DNA from: Phenylobacterium sp.
Lineage (GTDB): Bacteria > Pseudomonadota > Alphaproteobacteria > Caulobacterales > Caulobacteraceae
Direction of reading: 5' to 3'
Length of the DNA stretch: 64,000 nt
Assembly: GCA_004799545.1 (NCBI GenBank)
Contig: SSMU01000021.1
Coordinates: forward strand, 95,490 to 159,489
Shown: piece by piece, positions 42,614-51,592 of the stretch
Layout of the letters: every line of letters starts with the position of its first letter
How positions within the stretch are numbered: the stretch's first letter is position 1
Translations under genes and position numbers: made by a program
The notes under the pieces: model-generated
Databases searched by the model: none
Seen by the model: the letters and a program-made list of their open reading frames with translations, nothing else
What the model was told of the DNA's origin: nothing

Positions 42614-43900
42614 CTAGGCCTTGCCCCCGATGTGCGTCAGACCCGGCAGATAGGGATGCAGGGCCTGCGGGATGGCGATGCGGCCATCCTCGTCCTGGTA
42701 GTTCTCCATGATCGCCACCAGCGTCCGCCCCACGGCCAGGCCCGAACCGTTCAGCGTATGGACGAAGCGTGTCCCTTTTTCCCCGGCCTTCTTGCTGCGG
42801 GCGTTCATCCGCCGGGCCTGGAAGTCGCCGGTGTTGGAGCAGGAGCTGATCTCGCGGTAGCGGTCCTCCGAGGGGATCCAGACCTCCAGGTCGTAGGTCT
42901 TGCGCGCGCCGAAGCCCATGTCGCCGGTGCACAGCAGCATGGTGCGGAACGGCAGCTCCAGCCGCTTCAGCACCGCCTCGGCGCAGCCGACCATCCGCTC
43001 GTGTTCGGCCTCCGACTGCTCAGGCGTGGTGATCGAGACCAGCTCGACCTTGTAGAACTGGTGCTGGCGGATCATGCCGCGGGTGTCGCGGCCCGAGGCG
43101 CCGGCCTCCGAGCGGAAGCAGGGCGTCAGCGCGGTGAGGCGCATCGGCAGCTCTTCCTCGGCCACCACCTGGCCCATCACCAGGCTGGTCAGCGGCACCT
43201 CGGCGGTGGGGATCAGCCAGCGGCCGTCGGTGGTCTGGAACAGGTCGTCGGCGAATTTCGGCAGCTTGTCGGTGCCATAGGCCGCCGCGTCGTTGACCAG
43301 CAGCGGCGGCGAGACCTCCAGGTAGCCGTGCTCGCGGGTCTGGAAGTCCAGCATGAACTGGCCGAGCGCGCGCTCCAGCCGCGCCAGCTCGCCCTTCAGC
43401 ACCACGAAGCGCGCGCCGCTCATCCGGGCGGCGGCCTCGAAGTCCATCAGGCCCAGGGCCTCGCCCACCGTCTGGTGGTCCTTGGCGCCCTTGATGGCGA
43501 ACGGCTCGCCCCAGCGGCGGACCTCGAGGTTGTCGTGCTCGCCCTCGCCGTGCGGCACATCGGGCGCGGGGATGTTGGGCAGGGTGTCGAGGATCTCTTT
43601 GAGCGCTTCGGCGGTGGTCCGCTCCGTCTCGGCTTCGCGTTCCAGCGCGGCCTTCAGCGTCTCGACCTGGGCCATCAGGCGCGAAGCTTCTGCCTCGTCC
43701 TTCGCAGCCTTGGCTTGGCCGATCTTCTTCGACGCCTCGTTGCGCTCGGCCTGGGCGGCCTGCAGCGCGGTCTGGGCGGCGCGTAGGGTCGCGTCGAAGC
43801 CGAGAATTTGCTTCACCACCGCCGAACCGGACAGCCCCTTCGCATCCCAGCCTTTTTCGTAGGGCTCAGGCGTTTCGCGAATGGCTCGGATGTCGTGCAT
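42614..43900 (-). CDS. serS: Seryl-tRNA synthetase
   Basis: A 428-residue class II aminoacyl-tRNA synthetase. The N-terminal long coiled-coil arm (about 30-105; [35 protein letters not shown]) binds the tRNA variable arm. Motif 2 is [24 protein letters not shown] and motif 3 [30 protein letters not shown]. The TAEV-type serine-binding segment ([11 protein letters not shown]) is present. It sits between tatC and surE. It is the only aminoacyl-tRNA synthetase in the window and essential. Confidence 0.98.
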   Translation of the reverse strand: MHDIRAIRETPEPYEKGWDAKGLSGSAVVKQILGFDATLRAAQTALQAAQAERNEASKKIGQAKAAKDEAEASRLMAQVETLKAALEREAETERTTAEALKEILDTLPNIPAPDVPHGEGEHDNLEVRRWGEPFAIKGAKDHQTVGEALGLMDFEAAARMSGARFVVLKGELARLERALGQFMLDFQTREHGYLEVSPPLLVNDAAAYGTDKLPKFADDLFQTTDGRWLIPTAEVPLTSLVMGQVVAEEELPMRLTALTPCFRSEAGASGRDTRGMIRQHQFYKVELVSITTPEQSEAEHERMVGCAEAVLKRLELPFRTMLLCTGDMGFGARKTYDLEVWIPSEDRYREISSCSNTGDFQARRMNARSKKAGEKGTRFVHTLNGSGLAVGRTLVAIMENYQDEDGRIAIPQALHPYLPGLTHIGGKA

Positions 43901-43963
43901 GGCGGCCGCTGACGGGGGGTGGGAAGCCGCCCTCTCTAGAGCGCGTCGGCGGGGGCGCCAAGG

Positions 43964-44881
43964 CTAGGCGGTCGCTTCGGCCGCGTCGTCTCGCGCCCGG
44001 CCACGCTCGATCAGCTTCACGCAGGCGATCGAGGCGAAGTAGAGCCCGATGATCGGCAGGGCGAGCAGGGTCATGCTGATCGGGTCGGGCGGGGTGACGA
44101 TGGCCGCCGCCACCACGATCCCGGCCACCGCGAAGCGCCAGCCCTTCAGCAGCATGCCGGCGTTCACCAGGCCCGCCATGGCCAAGAGGGTCAGGATCAC
44201 CGGCAGCTGGAAGAACAGGCCGAAGCAGAGGACCAGCGTGGTCACCAGGCCGAAGTATTCCGAGACCTTGGGCATCAGCTGCACCGAGATGCCGGCCGTG
44301 CCGACGATCTGCTGCGAATAGGAGAACCACAGGATGCACGGCAGGATCATGTAGTAGACCAGCGCTGCGCCCAGCAGGAACAGCGCCGGCGCCGCCACCA
44401 GGAACGGCAGGAAGGCGCGCCGCTCGCGCTTGTAGAGCCCCGGCGCCACGAAGGCGTAGACCTGCCAGGCCAGCACCGGGAAGCTGACGATCACCGCCCC
44501 GAAACCTGCGAGCTTCACCTTGGTGAAGAATATCTCCAGCGGCGCGGTGGCGATCAGGCTGGTCACCTGGCCCTTCGGCGGCGGCAGGTGCAGCACGCCG
44601 ACCAGCGCCAGGATCATGTTCTTCGCCCCGTCCAGGACGCCCACCAGGTCGGAGCCCGCGGCGGGGTGCTCGTGCTGGCGGATCGCCAGCAGCTGGGTGG
44701 CGATGATGAAGGGATGCAGCAGGAACTCGAGCAGCGGCGTGGCGAACACGAAGCAGGCCAGGAAGGCCACCAGGATCGCGGCGATGCAGACGATCAGCCG
44801 CTGGCGGAGTTCGATCAGGTGATCGAGCAGGGGCGCACGGGAGGATTCGATCTCCGACTCGTCGGGATGCAGGTCGCTCAC
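43964..44881 (-). CDS. tatC: Sec-independent protein translocase TatC
   Basis: A 305-residue TatC, the receptor for twin-arginine signal peptides. The family N-terminus is APLLDHLIELRQRLIVCIAAILVAF, and six spans follow. FFTKVKLAGFGAVIVSFPVLAWQVYAFVAPGLYKRERRAFLPF contains the conserved cytoplasmic and periplasmic loop residues. It overlaps tatB by 4 nt. It is longer than the E. coli protein (258) because of an insert in the first periplasmic loop (ATQLLAIRQHEHPAAGSDLVGVLDGAKNM), seen in other alphaproteobacteria. Confidence 0.97.
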   Translation of the reverse strand: MSDLHPDESEIESSRAPLLDHLIELRQRLIVCIAAILVAFLACFVFATPLLEFLLHPFIIATQLLAIRQHEHPAAGSDLVGVLDGAKNMILALVGVLHLPPPKGQVTSLIATAPLEIFFTKVKLAGFGAVIVSFPVLAWQVYAFVAPGLYKRERRAFLPFLVAAPALFLLGAALVYYMILPCILWFSYSQQIVGTAGISVQLMPKVSEYFGLVTTLVLCFGLFFQLPVILTLLAMAGLVNAGMLLKGWRFAVAGIVVAAAIVTPPDPISMTLLALPIIGLYFASIACVKLIERGRARDDAAEATA

Positions 44882-45435
44882 GACTTGCCCCGACTCTGGG
44901 CGCCCTTGGCCGGCGCCTTGCGGGCGGTCGGCTTCGCGGCGGCAGAGGCCTTGGCCGGAGCGGCCGTCTTAGCGGTGACCTTCTTCGCGGCGGCAGGCTT
45001 GGCGGTCGCGGCCGTCTTGGCGCGCGGCCTGGCCTTCGGCTTGGGCTCGGCGATGGCGATCGTGGTCTGGGGCGCGGGCTCGGCCGCCGCCTCGGAATAC
45101 TGGTAGCTCATCGGCGGGTGCAGCTGGACGCCCACGTCGGCCAGGCTCTGATGGATCTCGTCGACCGCCTGGTTCAGCTCGGCGTGCGAGGAGCCGGCGG
45201 CGATCTCGGCCAGCTGGCCCTTGCGCAGGGCGTCGACCTCCTTGCGCAGGTCATCCAGCTCCGACTGGCGGGCCATCTCGTCGAAGCTGGCGCGGAACTC
45301 CGCCGCCATGCCGCGCAGCTTGGCCATGAACTGGCCCACCCGGCGCAGCAGGATGGGCAGGTCTTTCGGGCCCACCACCACCAGCGCGATGACGGCGGCG
45401 ATCATGAGCTCGAGGGCGCGGCCTTCAGGGAACAT
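44878..45435 (-). CDS. tatB: Sec-independent protein translocase TatB
   Basis: A 185-residue TatB. The short N-terminal membrane helix (LELMIAAVIALVVVGPKDLPILLRRVGQFMAKLRGMAAEF) includes the GPKDLP hinge typical of TatB and continues into an amphipathic helix. A long C-terminal tail is rich in Ala, Lys and Pro (KPKARPRAKTAATAKPAAAKKVTAKTAA) and probably disordered. TatB joins TatC in substrate recognition. It overlaps tatC by 4 nt and follows tatA by 59 nt. Confidence 0.95.
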   Translation of the reverse strand: MFPEGRALELMIAAVIALVVVGPKDLPILLRRVGQFMAKLRGMAAEFRASFDEMARQSELDDLRKEVDALRKGQLAEIAAGSSHAELNQAVDEIHQSLADVGVQLHPPMSYQYSEAAAEPAPQTTIAIAEPKPKARPRAKTAATAKPAAAKKVTAKTAAPAKASAAAKPTARKAPAKGAQSRGKS

Positions 45436-45494
45436 GCCGCTGGCCTTAGCGTGGTTTCAGCCGGAGGGGAACGCCAGGGGCCCGGGCGGCCGCG

Positions 45495-45707
45495 TCAGCT
45501 GCGCGCCTTGTCCTTTTCGGACTCCTTGGGCAGCGGCTTGGCGGCTTCGGCCGTGTGGGTTTCTTCCTCACCCTTCAGGCCCTCGCGGAAGGCGCGGATG
45601 CCCTTGGCGGTGTCGCCCATGATGCCGGAAATCTTCCCGCGGCCACCGAACAGCAGCGCCAGCAGCGCCACGACGATGATCACGTGCCAGATCGAAAACG
45701 TACCCAT
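45495..45707 (-). CDS. tatA: Sec-independent protein translocase TatA
   Basis: A 70-residue TatA, which oligomerises to form the pore of the twin-arginine pathway. One membrane helix (IWHVIIVVALLALLFGG) is followed by the FGGRGKI hinge, the amphipathic helix SGIMGDTAKGIRAFREGLKGE and a charged tail. The invariant Phe-Gly is present. It is the first tat gene after scpB, 112 nt downstream, and so may have its own promoter in that gap, although none is evident. Confidence 0.95.
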   Translation of the reverse strand: MGTFSIWHVIIVVALLALLFGGRGKISGIMGDTAKGIRAFREGLKGEEETHTAEAAKPLPKESEKDKARS

Positions 45708-45819
45708 CTCAGAGAAACTCCCAATGCGGTTCGCGGTTCGATCACCGCGCCCCCGCGAAATCTCAAGCCGCTATATAATCCGTACGTCGAGCGCGCGCCA
45801 ACGGATCAGCGGCGCCAGC

Positions 45820-46479
45820 CTAGCGCCCCTCGTCCGCGGCTTCGGCCTCGCCCATGAAGTCGGTGTGGAATTCCGGGGCCTCGCCGTCGTCCAGCGGATC
45901 CTCGTCCGGGCCCAGGCCCATGGGGTCGGGGACGGCGAAGTCCGCCGGCAGGTCCATCGACAGCAGGCCCGCAGCCTTCATCTCAGCCACGCCCGGCAGG
46001 TCGGCGAGGTTGGCCAGGCCATAGTGTTCGAGGAAAGCGTCGGTGGTGCCGTAGGTGACCGGCCGGCCGGGCGTGCGCCTGCGGCCGCGCATCCGCACCA
46101 GGCTCAGCTCCAGCAGGGCGTCGAGGGTGCCGCGGCTGGCCTGCACCCCGCGCACCGCCTCGATCTCGGCTCGGGTCACCGGCTGGTGGTAGGCGATGAT
46201 CGCCAGGGTCTCCTGGGCGGCGCGCGACAGGCGGCGCGGCTCGTCCCGCTCCTCGGTCATCAGCCAGGCGAGGTCCTCGGCGGTCTGGAAGCGCCAGCGC
46301 TCGGCGACGCAGGCCAGCTCCACGCCGCGGCCGGCGTAGCGCGCCTGCAGGGCGGCGAGCGCGCCGAGCACATCGGCCCCCTCCGGCAGCCGGCGGGCGA
46401 GATCGCCTTCGCTCAAGGGACCGGCGGCGGCGAACAGCAGCGCCTCGACCTCGCGCTCGGTGTGGGCCACGTCGCTCAT
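45820..46479 (-). CDS. scpB: Segregation and condensation protein ScpB
   Basis: A 219-residue ScpB, the winged-helix subunit (kite protein) of the SMC-ScpA-ScpB condensin. The N-terminal part (HTEREVEALLFAAAGPLSEGDLARRLP) and the second winged-helix stretch (LSRAAQETLAIIAYHQPVTRAEIEAVRGVQASRGTLDALLELSLVRMRGRRRTPGRPVTYGTTDAFLEHYGL) are unmistakable. The tail is acidic. ATG 46479 overlaps the scpA stop by 4 nt, indicating translational coupling. Confidence 0.96.
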   Translation of the reverse strand: MSDVAHTEREVEALLFAAAGPLSEGDLARRLPEGADVLGALAALQARYAGRGVELACVAERWRFQTAEDLAWLMTEERDEPRRLSRAAQETLAIIAYHQPVTRAEIEAVRGVQASRGTLDALLELSLVRMRGRRRTPGRPVTYGTTDAFLEHYGLANLADLPGVAEMKAAGLLSMDLPADFAVPDPMGLGPDEDPLDDGEAPEFHTDFMGEAEAADEGR

Positions 46480-47279
46480 GCGGCCCGGACCCGGGCGCGG
46501 AGGAAGACGTCGGCGAAAGCCTCCAGCTGGCGGGCCTCCAGCGCCCCGTCCTTCACCAGCTCGAGGCTGGCCGACAGGGTCGAGGCGACGCAGGAGGCCC
46601 GCGTCGGGCCCTGGCCCTCGGGCAGCATCGGCGCGACCCCGGCCAGCGGCGTCCAGCGGGCGAGCTCCGGCAACAGCCGGCGCAGGCGCTCGCGGGCGTC
46701 CTCCAGGGGATAAGCGGTCGGCGCGGCGGGCGTGTAGTGGCGGCCGCTCTCCTTGCGGCGCTGGCCGATGTAGGCGTCCATCAGGGCGTAGAGGTCGCCC
46801 TCGATGCGGCCCGACGGGATGATCTTGATGGCCTGCGGATCGCCGCGGCCGAACACCTCGCGGCCGAGCTGCGGGCCGTCCTTCAGCGCCTCGGCGGCCT
46901 TGCGCATGGCGTCGAGCTTGGCGAGGCGGAAGGCGAGCCGGGCGGCGATCTCCTCGGCCGGCGCCTCCTCCTCCCTGGGCCGCTCGGGCTTCGGCAGCAG
47001 CAGGCGCGACTTCAGGTAGGCCAGCCAGGCGGCCATCACCAGGTAGTCGGCAGCCAGCGAGAAGCGCAGGCGCCGCGCCTCGTGCACGAAGGCCAGGTAC
47101 TGCTCGGCGAGCTTCAGCACCGAGAGCTTGAGCAGGTCGACCTTCTGGCTGCGGGCTAGCGCCAGCAGCACGTGCAGCGGGCCCTCGTAGCCGTCCAGGT
47201 CGACGATCAGCGCCTCGCCGTCCTCGGCCGCGGTCTGGGCGGCGGCGAAATCCAGGCCGGGTTGATAGCCGCCGCTCAT
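46476..47279 (-). CDS. scpA: Segregation and condensation protein ScpA
   Basis: A 267-residue ScpA, the kleisin that closes the SMC ring. The N-terminus is GEALIVDLDGYEGPLHVLLALARSQKVDLLKLSVLKLAEQYLAFV, followed by AADYLVMAAWLAYLKSRLLLP, both diagnostic. The C-terminal winged helix ends with VKDGALEARQLEAFADVFLRAR. ATG 47279 is used because it overlaps the nagZ stop by 4 nt and matches family starts; the frame is open further upstream inside nagZ but not conserved. Confidence 0.96.
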   Translation of the reverse strand: MSGGYQPGLDFAAAQTAAEDGEALIVDLDGYEGPLHVLLALARSQKVDLLKLSVLKLAEQYLAFVHEARRLRFSLAADYLVMAAWLAYLKSRLLLPKPERPREEEAPAEEIAARLAFRLAKLDAMRKAAEALKDGPQLGREVFGRGDPQAIKIIPSGRIEGDLYALMDAYIGQRRKESGRHYTPAAPTAYPLEDARERLRRLLPELARWTPLAGVAPMLPEGQGPTRASCVASTLSASLELVKDGALEARQLEAFADVFLRARVRAA

Positions 47280-48301
47280 GCCGCCGAACGCCCTTCGAAC
47301 GCCGCCTCGAAGCGGGCCACCGCCTCGGCCACATCCAGCGGCTCGACAGCGCGGGGGATGCGGGCCAGGGCGGCGGCGGCCCGCCTCGCCGCCCTGCCCT
47401 TCAAGGCTCCGGTCCCAGCGACCACCGCCTTCATCTCCGTCATCTCGCCGTTGCAGTGGAGCACCATATCGCATCCGGCCGAGAGCGCATCGCGCGCCCG
47501 GTCGGTGAAGTCGCCGGAGAGCGCTTTCATGGAGAGGTCGTCGGTCATCACCAGGCCGTCGAAGCCGATCGCCCCGCGGATCGCCCGGCGCATCACCTTG
47601 CGCGACGTGGTGCCCGGCCGTTTCGGATCGATGGCCGCGTAGATCACGTGGGCGCTCATCGCCATCGGCATGTCGGAGAGCGCGCGGAACGGGGCGAAGT
47701 CGCGGCCGTCCAGCTCGTCGTAGGAGGCCTGCACCACCGGCAGCTCCAAGTGGCTGTCGGCCATCGCGCGGCCGTGGCCGGGGATGTGCTTGATCACCGG
47801 CAGAACGCCGCCGGCGATCAGCCCCTCGGCCGCCGCGCGGCCCAGCGAGGCCACCTCGTCCGGCGTCTGGCCATAGGCGCGGTCGCCGATGATCTCGTGG
47901 CCGGAGGGATCGGGCACGTCCAGCACCGGCACGCAGTCGACGTTGATGCCCAGCGCGGCCAGGTCATGGGCGATCAGCCGCGCGCCCAGCCGGGTGATCT
48001 CGCGCTTCAGGATCGGATCGTTGCCGGCCAGCCGGCCGTAGGCGCGACCGGGCGGATAGGCCCGCCAGTGGGGCGCCTTCAGCCGCTGCACCCGGCCGCC
48101 CTCCTGGTCGACCAGGATCGGCGCATCGGGCCGGCCCACGGTCTCGCGCAGGGCCGCGGTCAGCCGGCGCACCTGGTCCGGGGTCTCGACATTCCGGGCG
48201 AAGAGGATGAAGCCCCACGGCTTCACGTCCCGGAAGAAGGCGGCCTCTTCGGCGGAGAGCGTGGGGCCGGCGCAGCCCAGGATGCAGGCGCGGACGCTCA
48301 C
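47276..48301 (-). CDS. nagZ: Beta-N-acetylhexosaminidase NagZ (GH3)
   Basis: A 341-residue single-domain GH3 enzyme that removes GlcNAc from anhydro-muropeptides during cytoplasmic peptidoglycan recycling. Key segments are WGFILFARNVETPDQVRRL, ILVDQEGGRVQRLK, the KHIPGHGRAMADSHLELP motif with the catalytic His/Asp dyad, and GFDGLVMTDDLSMKAL with the nucleophile Asp. Its start overlaps the SPOR gene stop by 4 nt, and its stop overlaps scpA. NagZ products can also induce AmpC-type beta-lactamases in other species. Confidence 0.97.
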   Translation of the reverse strand: MSVRACILGCAGPTLSAEEAAFFRDVKPWGFILFARNVETPDQVRRLTAALRETVGRPDAPILVDQEGGRVQRLKAPHWRAYPPGRAYGRLAGNDPILKREITRLGARLIAHDLAALGINVDCVPVLDVPDPSGHEIIGDRAYGQTPDEVASLGRAAAEGLIAGGVLPVIKHIPGHGRAMADSHLELPVVQASYDELDGRDFAPFRALSDMPMAMSAHVIYAAIDPKRPGTTSRKVMRRAIRGAIGFDGLVMTDDLSMKALSGDFTDRARDALSAGCDMVLHCNGEMTEMKAVVAGTGALKGRAARRAAAALARIPRAVEPLDVAEAVARFEAAFEGRSAA

Positions 48302-49215
48302 TTGACGAAGCAGGCCTTCCCCGCGGCCTTCAGCTTGTCGCAGAACGCCGCCGCCTCGGCCTTGCTGGCGAAGCCGGTGACCGAGGTGCGGTAGAGGGTC
48401 TTGCCGTCGCGATCGACCTTCTCGACGCCCTTGCCCTTGCCGGCGGCGAGCCCCGGCGCCACGGCGACCGCGTCGTTCCAGGTCTTGTCGGCCAGGCCCT
48501 CGGAGCTCACCGCGCCGATCTGCACGGCGGCGGCGCCGGCCTTGGTCGGGGCGGCGGTGGCCTTTTCGATGGCCGGCTTGGCGGCGGCGGTCTTCGCGGC
48601 CGGCGGCTTCTCGGCGACGGGGGCGGGCTTCTTCTCCACCGGCTTCGGGGTCGGGGCGACGGGCGCGACGGCGGCCTTGGGGGCCGAGGGCGCGGGCCTG
48701 GGGGCCGGCGGCGCGGCGGCCACCGGCGGCGGGTTCTGGGCCGGGCGCAGCACCGGCGCGGCCGGGAGCGCCGCGGTGGTGGGGGGCGTCGCGGCCGGCG
48801 GCAGGGCCGCGGGCGGGGTCACCACCACCGGCGGACCGCCTTTCGGCCGGGCCTGCGGCTGCTCGGGCGGCGGGGTGAACTGCGGCGGCGCGGTCGGCAC
48901 CAGCTGCGGCGGCTGGCCGTTCTCGGAGCGGTAGATCTCCAGCCCCTGGGCCGGATCCTGCGGCTGGGCCTCGGCCGGCGCGGCGGCCTTCAGCCCGCCC
49001 ACCGGCGTTCCCACCGCCTGTGGCGCGGCGCCCGACTGGCGCACGCCGGAGCGGTAGAAGACGAAGATCGCCGCGGCCAGCCCCAGCAGCACGAGCACGC
49101 TGACCACCAGGGTCAACGGGAACGGCCGGGCGCCGCGCACCGGCTGCCGCGCCTCAAAGGCCAGCGGCGAGGTGTCGGTCGGCGGCGTATAGGCCCCGCG
49201 CTCGTGGTCAACCAT
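48298..49215 (-). CDS. SPOR-domain cell-envelope protein
   Basis: A 305-residue bitopic protein: cytoplasmic start, one membrane span (PLTLVVSVLVLLGLAAAIFVFYRSG, about residues 33-57), a long Pro/Ala/Lys-rich linker (about 60-225), and a C-terminal SPOR domain (about 226-305; AAAVQIGAVSSEGLADKTWNDAV...KTLYRTSVTGFASKAEAAAFCDKLKAAGKACFVK). SPOR domains bind glycan strands lacking stem peptides at division sites. It is the first gene of the nagZ-scpAB transcript. FtsN-like topology is suggestive, but the essential FtsN motifs cannot be recognised, so I leave it unnamed. Confidence 0.93.
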   Translation of the reverse strand: MVDHERGAYTPPTDTSPLAFEARQPVRGARPFPLTLVVSVLVLLGLAAAIFVFYRSGVRQSGAAPQAVGTPVGGLKAAAPAEAQPQDPAQGLEIYRSENGQPPQLVPTAPPQFTPPPEQPQARPKGGPPVVVTPPAALPPAATPPTTAALPAAPVLRPAQNPPPVAAAPPAPRPAPSAPKAAVAPVAPTPKPVEKKPAPVAEKPPAAKTAAAKPAIEKATAAPTKAGAAAVQIGAVSSEGLADKTWNDAVAVAPGLAAGKGKGVEKVDRDGKTLYRTSVTGFASKAEAAAFCDKLKAAGKACFVK

Positions 49216-49336
49216 AGCTCAGCTCCGAACGGCCGGCGCTGCCCGCTGCCTAGAGCGAATCACGCGCCGCGAAACCCAAGTCTAGCGAAAGGGTCGCCCT
49301 CGGGTGGTCTTGCAGTCCGCATTTTCTGTGGGCGAC

Positions 49337-49356
49337 CGCCCCGCCGGAATGGGGCG
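49337..49356 (-). terminator. Hairpin downstream of dgt
   Basis: CGCCCC (49337-49342) pairs with GGGGCG (49351-49356) across an 8-nt loop, just beyond the dgt stop at 49374. No U-tract follows on the minus strand, so termination strength is uncertain. Confidence 0.35.
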
Positions 49357-49373
49357 TCGAGACGCAGGCCGCC

Positions 49374-50555
49374 TTAGGCTCCGCCCCAGACGTCCAGGTG
49401 GAAGAGCTTGCGGTGCTCCTCGATGGCGAAGCGATCGGTCATGCCGGCGATGTAGTCGCAGACCACGCGCGCCTGGCCGGCCTGATCCCGCGCGCTCGCG
49501 CGCTGCTGCCATTCGGTGGGCAGCGTGTCCGGCTCGGCCATGAACAGCTTGAACATCTCGCCCAGCATCCGCCGGGCCTGGCTGCGCGTGCGGTTGACCC
49601 GCCAATGGCGGTACATCCGCTCCATCAGGAAGGCGCGCAGCTCGCCCAGGTCCTCGGCCATGTCGCGGGAGAAGGCGACCAGGGCGTGGCCCAGCATGCG
49701 GACCTGCTCGGGCGTCTCGACCTTGCTCGCCGCGGCGCGGCGGCGGGTCTCGGTCAGCACGTCGTCGACCATGGCCCCGATCATCCGGCGCACCGCCTCC
49801 AGGCGGAGGATCGACTGGTCGCAGTCGGGGTAGTCGGCCATGGCGCTGGCCACGTGCGGCCCGATCAGCGGCACGTCCAAGAGCTCCTTAAGGAAGAACA
49901 GGCCCGCCGAGACCCCGTCGTCGACGTCATGGTTGTTGTAGGCGATGTCGTCGGCCAGGGCGGCGACCTGCGCCTCCGCCGAGGCCCAGGTGTCGAGCCT
50001 GAGGTCGTAGTCGGCGTCGAACTCGCCAATCGCCCGCCAGGAGGGCTGCTCCAGCTTCGCAGCCACCGGGCCGTTGTGCTTGATCACCCCCTCCAGGGTC
50101 TCCCAGGTGAGGTTCAGGCCGTCGAAGCGCGGATAGCGGCGCTCCAGCTTGGTCACCACCCGAAAGGTCTGAACATTGTGGTCGAAGCCGCCGAACCCCT
50201 CCATCTGCACCTGCAGCTCGTCCTCGCCGGCGTGACCGAACGGCGGGTGGCCGAGGTCGTGGGCAAGCGCGATGGTCTCCGCGAGGTCGGCGTCGAGGCC
50301 GAGCGCGGTGGCCACCGAGCGGGCGATCTGCGCCACCTCCAGCGAATGGGTCAGCCGGGTGCGGAAATGATCGCCCTCGTGAGCCACGAAGACCTGGGTC
50401 TTTTCTTTCAACCTTCGGAAAGCGGTGGCGTGGATGATGCGGTCGCGGTCGCGGGCGAACGGCGTGCGGGTGCGGCTCTCCGCCTCGGCGACCTTGCGGC
50501 CGCGGGATTCGGAGGGGCGCTCGGCGTAGGACGCACGGGAAGGAACGGACGGCAT
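49374..50555 (-). CDS. dgt: Deoxyguanosinetriphosphate triphosphohydrolase-like protein (HD family)
   Basis: A 393-residue dNTP triphosphohydrolase, which cleaves dNTPs to nucleoside and triphosphate. The HD-domain metal ligands are visible: [17 protein letters not shown] (His), [22 protein letters not shown] (His-Asp and later His), and the distal Asp in [13 protein letters not shown]. The start [31 protein letters not shown] is family-typical. ATG 50555 may be followed by other in-frame starts. It diverges from erpA with an 82-bp gap. Confidence 0.95.
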   Translation of the reverse strand: MPSVPSRASYAERPSESRGRKVAEAESRTRTPFARDRDRIIHATAFRRLKEKTQVFVAHEGDHFRTRLTHSLEVAQIARSVATALGLDADLAETIALAHDLGHPPFGHAGEDELQVQMEGFGGFDHNVQTFRVVTKLERRYPRFDGLNLTWETLEGVIKHNGPVAAKLEQPSWRAIGEFDADYDLRLDTWASAEAQVAALADDIAYNNHDVDDGVSAGLFFLKELLDVPLIGPHVASAMADYPDCDQSILRLEAVRRMIGAMVDDVLTETRRRAAASKVETPEQVRMLGHALVAFSRDMAEDLGELRAFLMERMYRHWRVNRTRSQARRMLGEMFKLFMAEPDTLPTEWQQRASARDQAGQARVVCDYIAGMTDRFAIEEHRKLFHLDVWGGA

Positions 50556-50637
50556 CTAACCCTTACGGAAAACTGGCCTCTTGGTCGAAGCCGCACGGCA
50601 CCTCATATAGGCTAAGCCGACATTTCGTTTAACAGAC

Positions 50638-50985
50638 ATGACCATAGCCCCCGCCTTGACCTCGGACGTGACCCTCTCTCCCGCCGCCGCGGCGCGCATC
50701 CGCGCGATCGGCGAGGCGGAAGGCCGCGAGGTCATGCTGCGCGTGGCGGTGGAGGGCGGCGGCTGCTCCGGCTTCCAGTACGAGCTCGGCCTGACGCACG
50801 AGACCCGCGATGACGACCTGGTCGTCGAGCGCGATGGCGCACGCGCCCTGGTGGACCTGGTCTCGCTGGTCCTGCTCAAGGGCTCGGAGATCGATTTCGT
50901 CGACGAGCTGGTCGGCGCCCAGTTCCAGGTGCGCAACCCCAACGCCAAGTCGAGCTGCGGCTGCGGCGTCAGCTTCTCGATCTGA
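50638..50985 (+). CDS. erpA: Iron-sulfur cluster insertion protein ErpA (A-type carrier)
   Basis: A 115-residue A-type Fe-S carrier of the HesB/IscA family, delivering clusters to apo-proteins. The three cluster-binding cysteines are C43 (VEGGGCSGFQYELGL), C107 and C109 (SSCGCGVSFSI), in the expected C-x63-C-x-C spacing. Length and the DELVGAQFQVRNPNAKSSCGCG ending are typical. ErpA versus IscA naming is by similarity; no isc/suf genes adjoin. ATG 50638 lies within an A/T-rich stretch with no obvious strong ribosome site. Confidence 0.93.
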   Translation: MTIAPALTSDVTLSPAAAARIRAIGEAEGREVMLRVAVEGGGCSGFQYELGLTHETRDDDLVVERDGARALVDLVSLVLLKGSEIDFVDELVGAQFQVRNPNAKSSCGCGVSFSI

Positions 50986-51106
50986 CGCGCGCCCGCGCCC
51001 GCTAGATGACGACAGTTTAATACCGCCGGTCGGCCAGCGGGCTGGCGAAGGCGTCCGCGCCGAGGCAGACTGCGCTTCGCCATAGCGTAGCTCGGGGTTC
51101 GTCATC

Positions 51107-51487
51107 ATGCTCAGCATCCGGCGTCTCGGCCTGGCCGCAGCCGCGGCCTTCCTCATCGCCTCGCCCGCCCTCGCCCAGAGCCACGACGGCGACTGGGCCG
51201 GCGTGCTCAAGGTTCCCAGCGGCCAGCAGCTGCGCCTGCTGCTGCACGTGGCCACCACCGGCAGCGAGACCATCGCCGTGCTCGACAGCCTCGATCAGGG
51301 TGTCTCGATCCCGGCCGCCGCTTACAAGGCGGACGGGAACAAGGCCAGCATCCTGTTCCTGGCGATCGGCGGCGAGCTGGTCGGCGAATATGCGCCTGAC
51401 GGCAAGACCTTCACCGGCACCTTCACCCAGGGGCTCAGCATGCCGCTGACCCTGACCAAGACCGAGGCGGCGCCGGCCAAGCCCTAG
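51107..51487 (+). CDS. Secreted lipocalin-like domain protein
   Basis: A 126-residue protein with a Sec signal peptide (LGLAAAAAFLIASPALAQ) and a compact beta-rich domain: GDWAGVLKVPSGQQLRLLLHVATTGSETIAVLDSLDQGVSIPAAAYKADGNKASILFLAIGGELVGEYAPDGKTFTGTFTQGLSMPLTLTK. This pattern (GxWxGxL ... LRLLLH ... DSxDQG ... GTFTQG ... PLxL) is familiar as an N-terminal module in secreted alpha/beta-hydrolases and beta-lactamase-like proteins; here it stands alone, with no hydrolase domain attached. Location periplasmic; ligand and function unknown. Confidence 0.85.
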   Translation: MLSIRRLGLAAAAAFLIASPALAQSHDGDWAGVLKVPSGQQLRLLLHVATTGSETIAVLDSLDQGVSIPAAAYKADGNKASILFLAIGGELVGEYAPDGKTFTGTFTQGLSMPLTLTKTEAAPAKP

Positions 51488-51517
51488 GGCGGAAGCCTAT
51501 TCAGCGAGCGGCCCGAG

Positions 51518-51554
51518 AATAGACCTCCCTCCTCCTCGATGGAGGTGGGCTATT
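51518..51554. terminator. Inverted repeat between convergent genes
   Basis: AATAGACCTCC (51518-51528) faces GGAGGTGGGCTATT (51541-51554), giving an imperfect stem with CTCC/GGAG and AATAG/CTATT arms between the secreted-protein gene and the convergent SRPBCC gene. A bidirectional terminator is plausible; no long U-tract is present. Confidence 0.4.
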
Positions 51555-51592
51555 TGGGAACTCGCCGCGCCTGGGTTGAATGTCGATCCATC

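Noticed and set aside
49374..50555. Direct DNA-level link between dgt and phage defence
   Set aside because: The protein is an ordinary Dgt-like dNTPase next to erpA with no defence genes nearby; nothing in the context suggests an antiviral locus.
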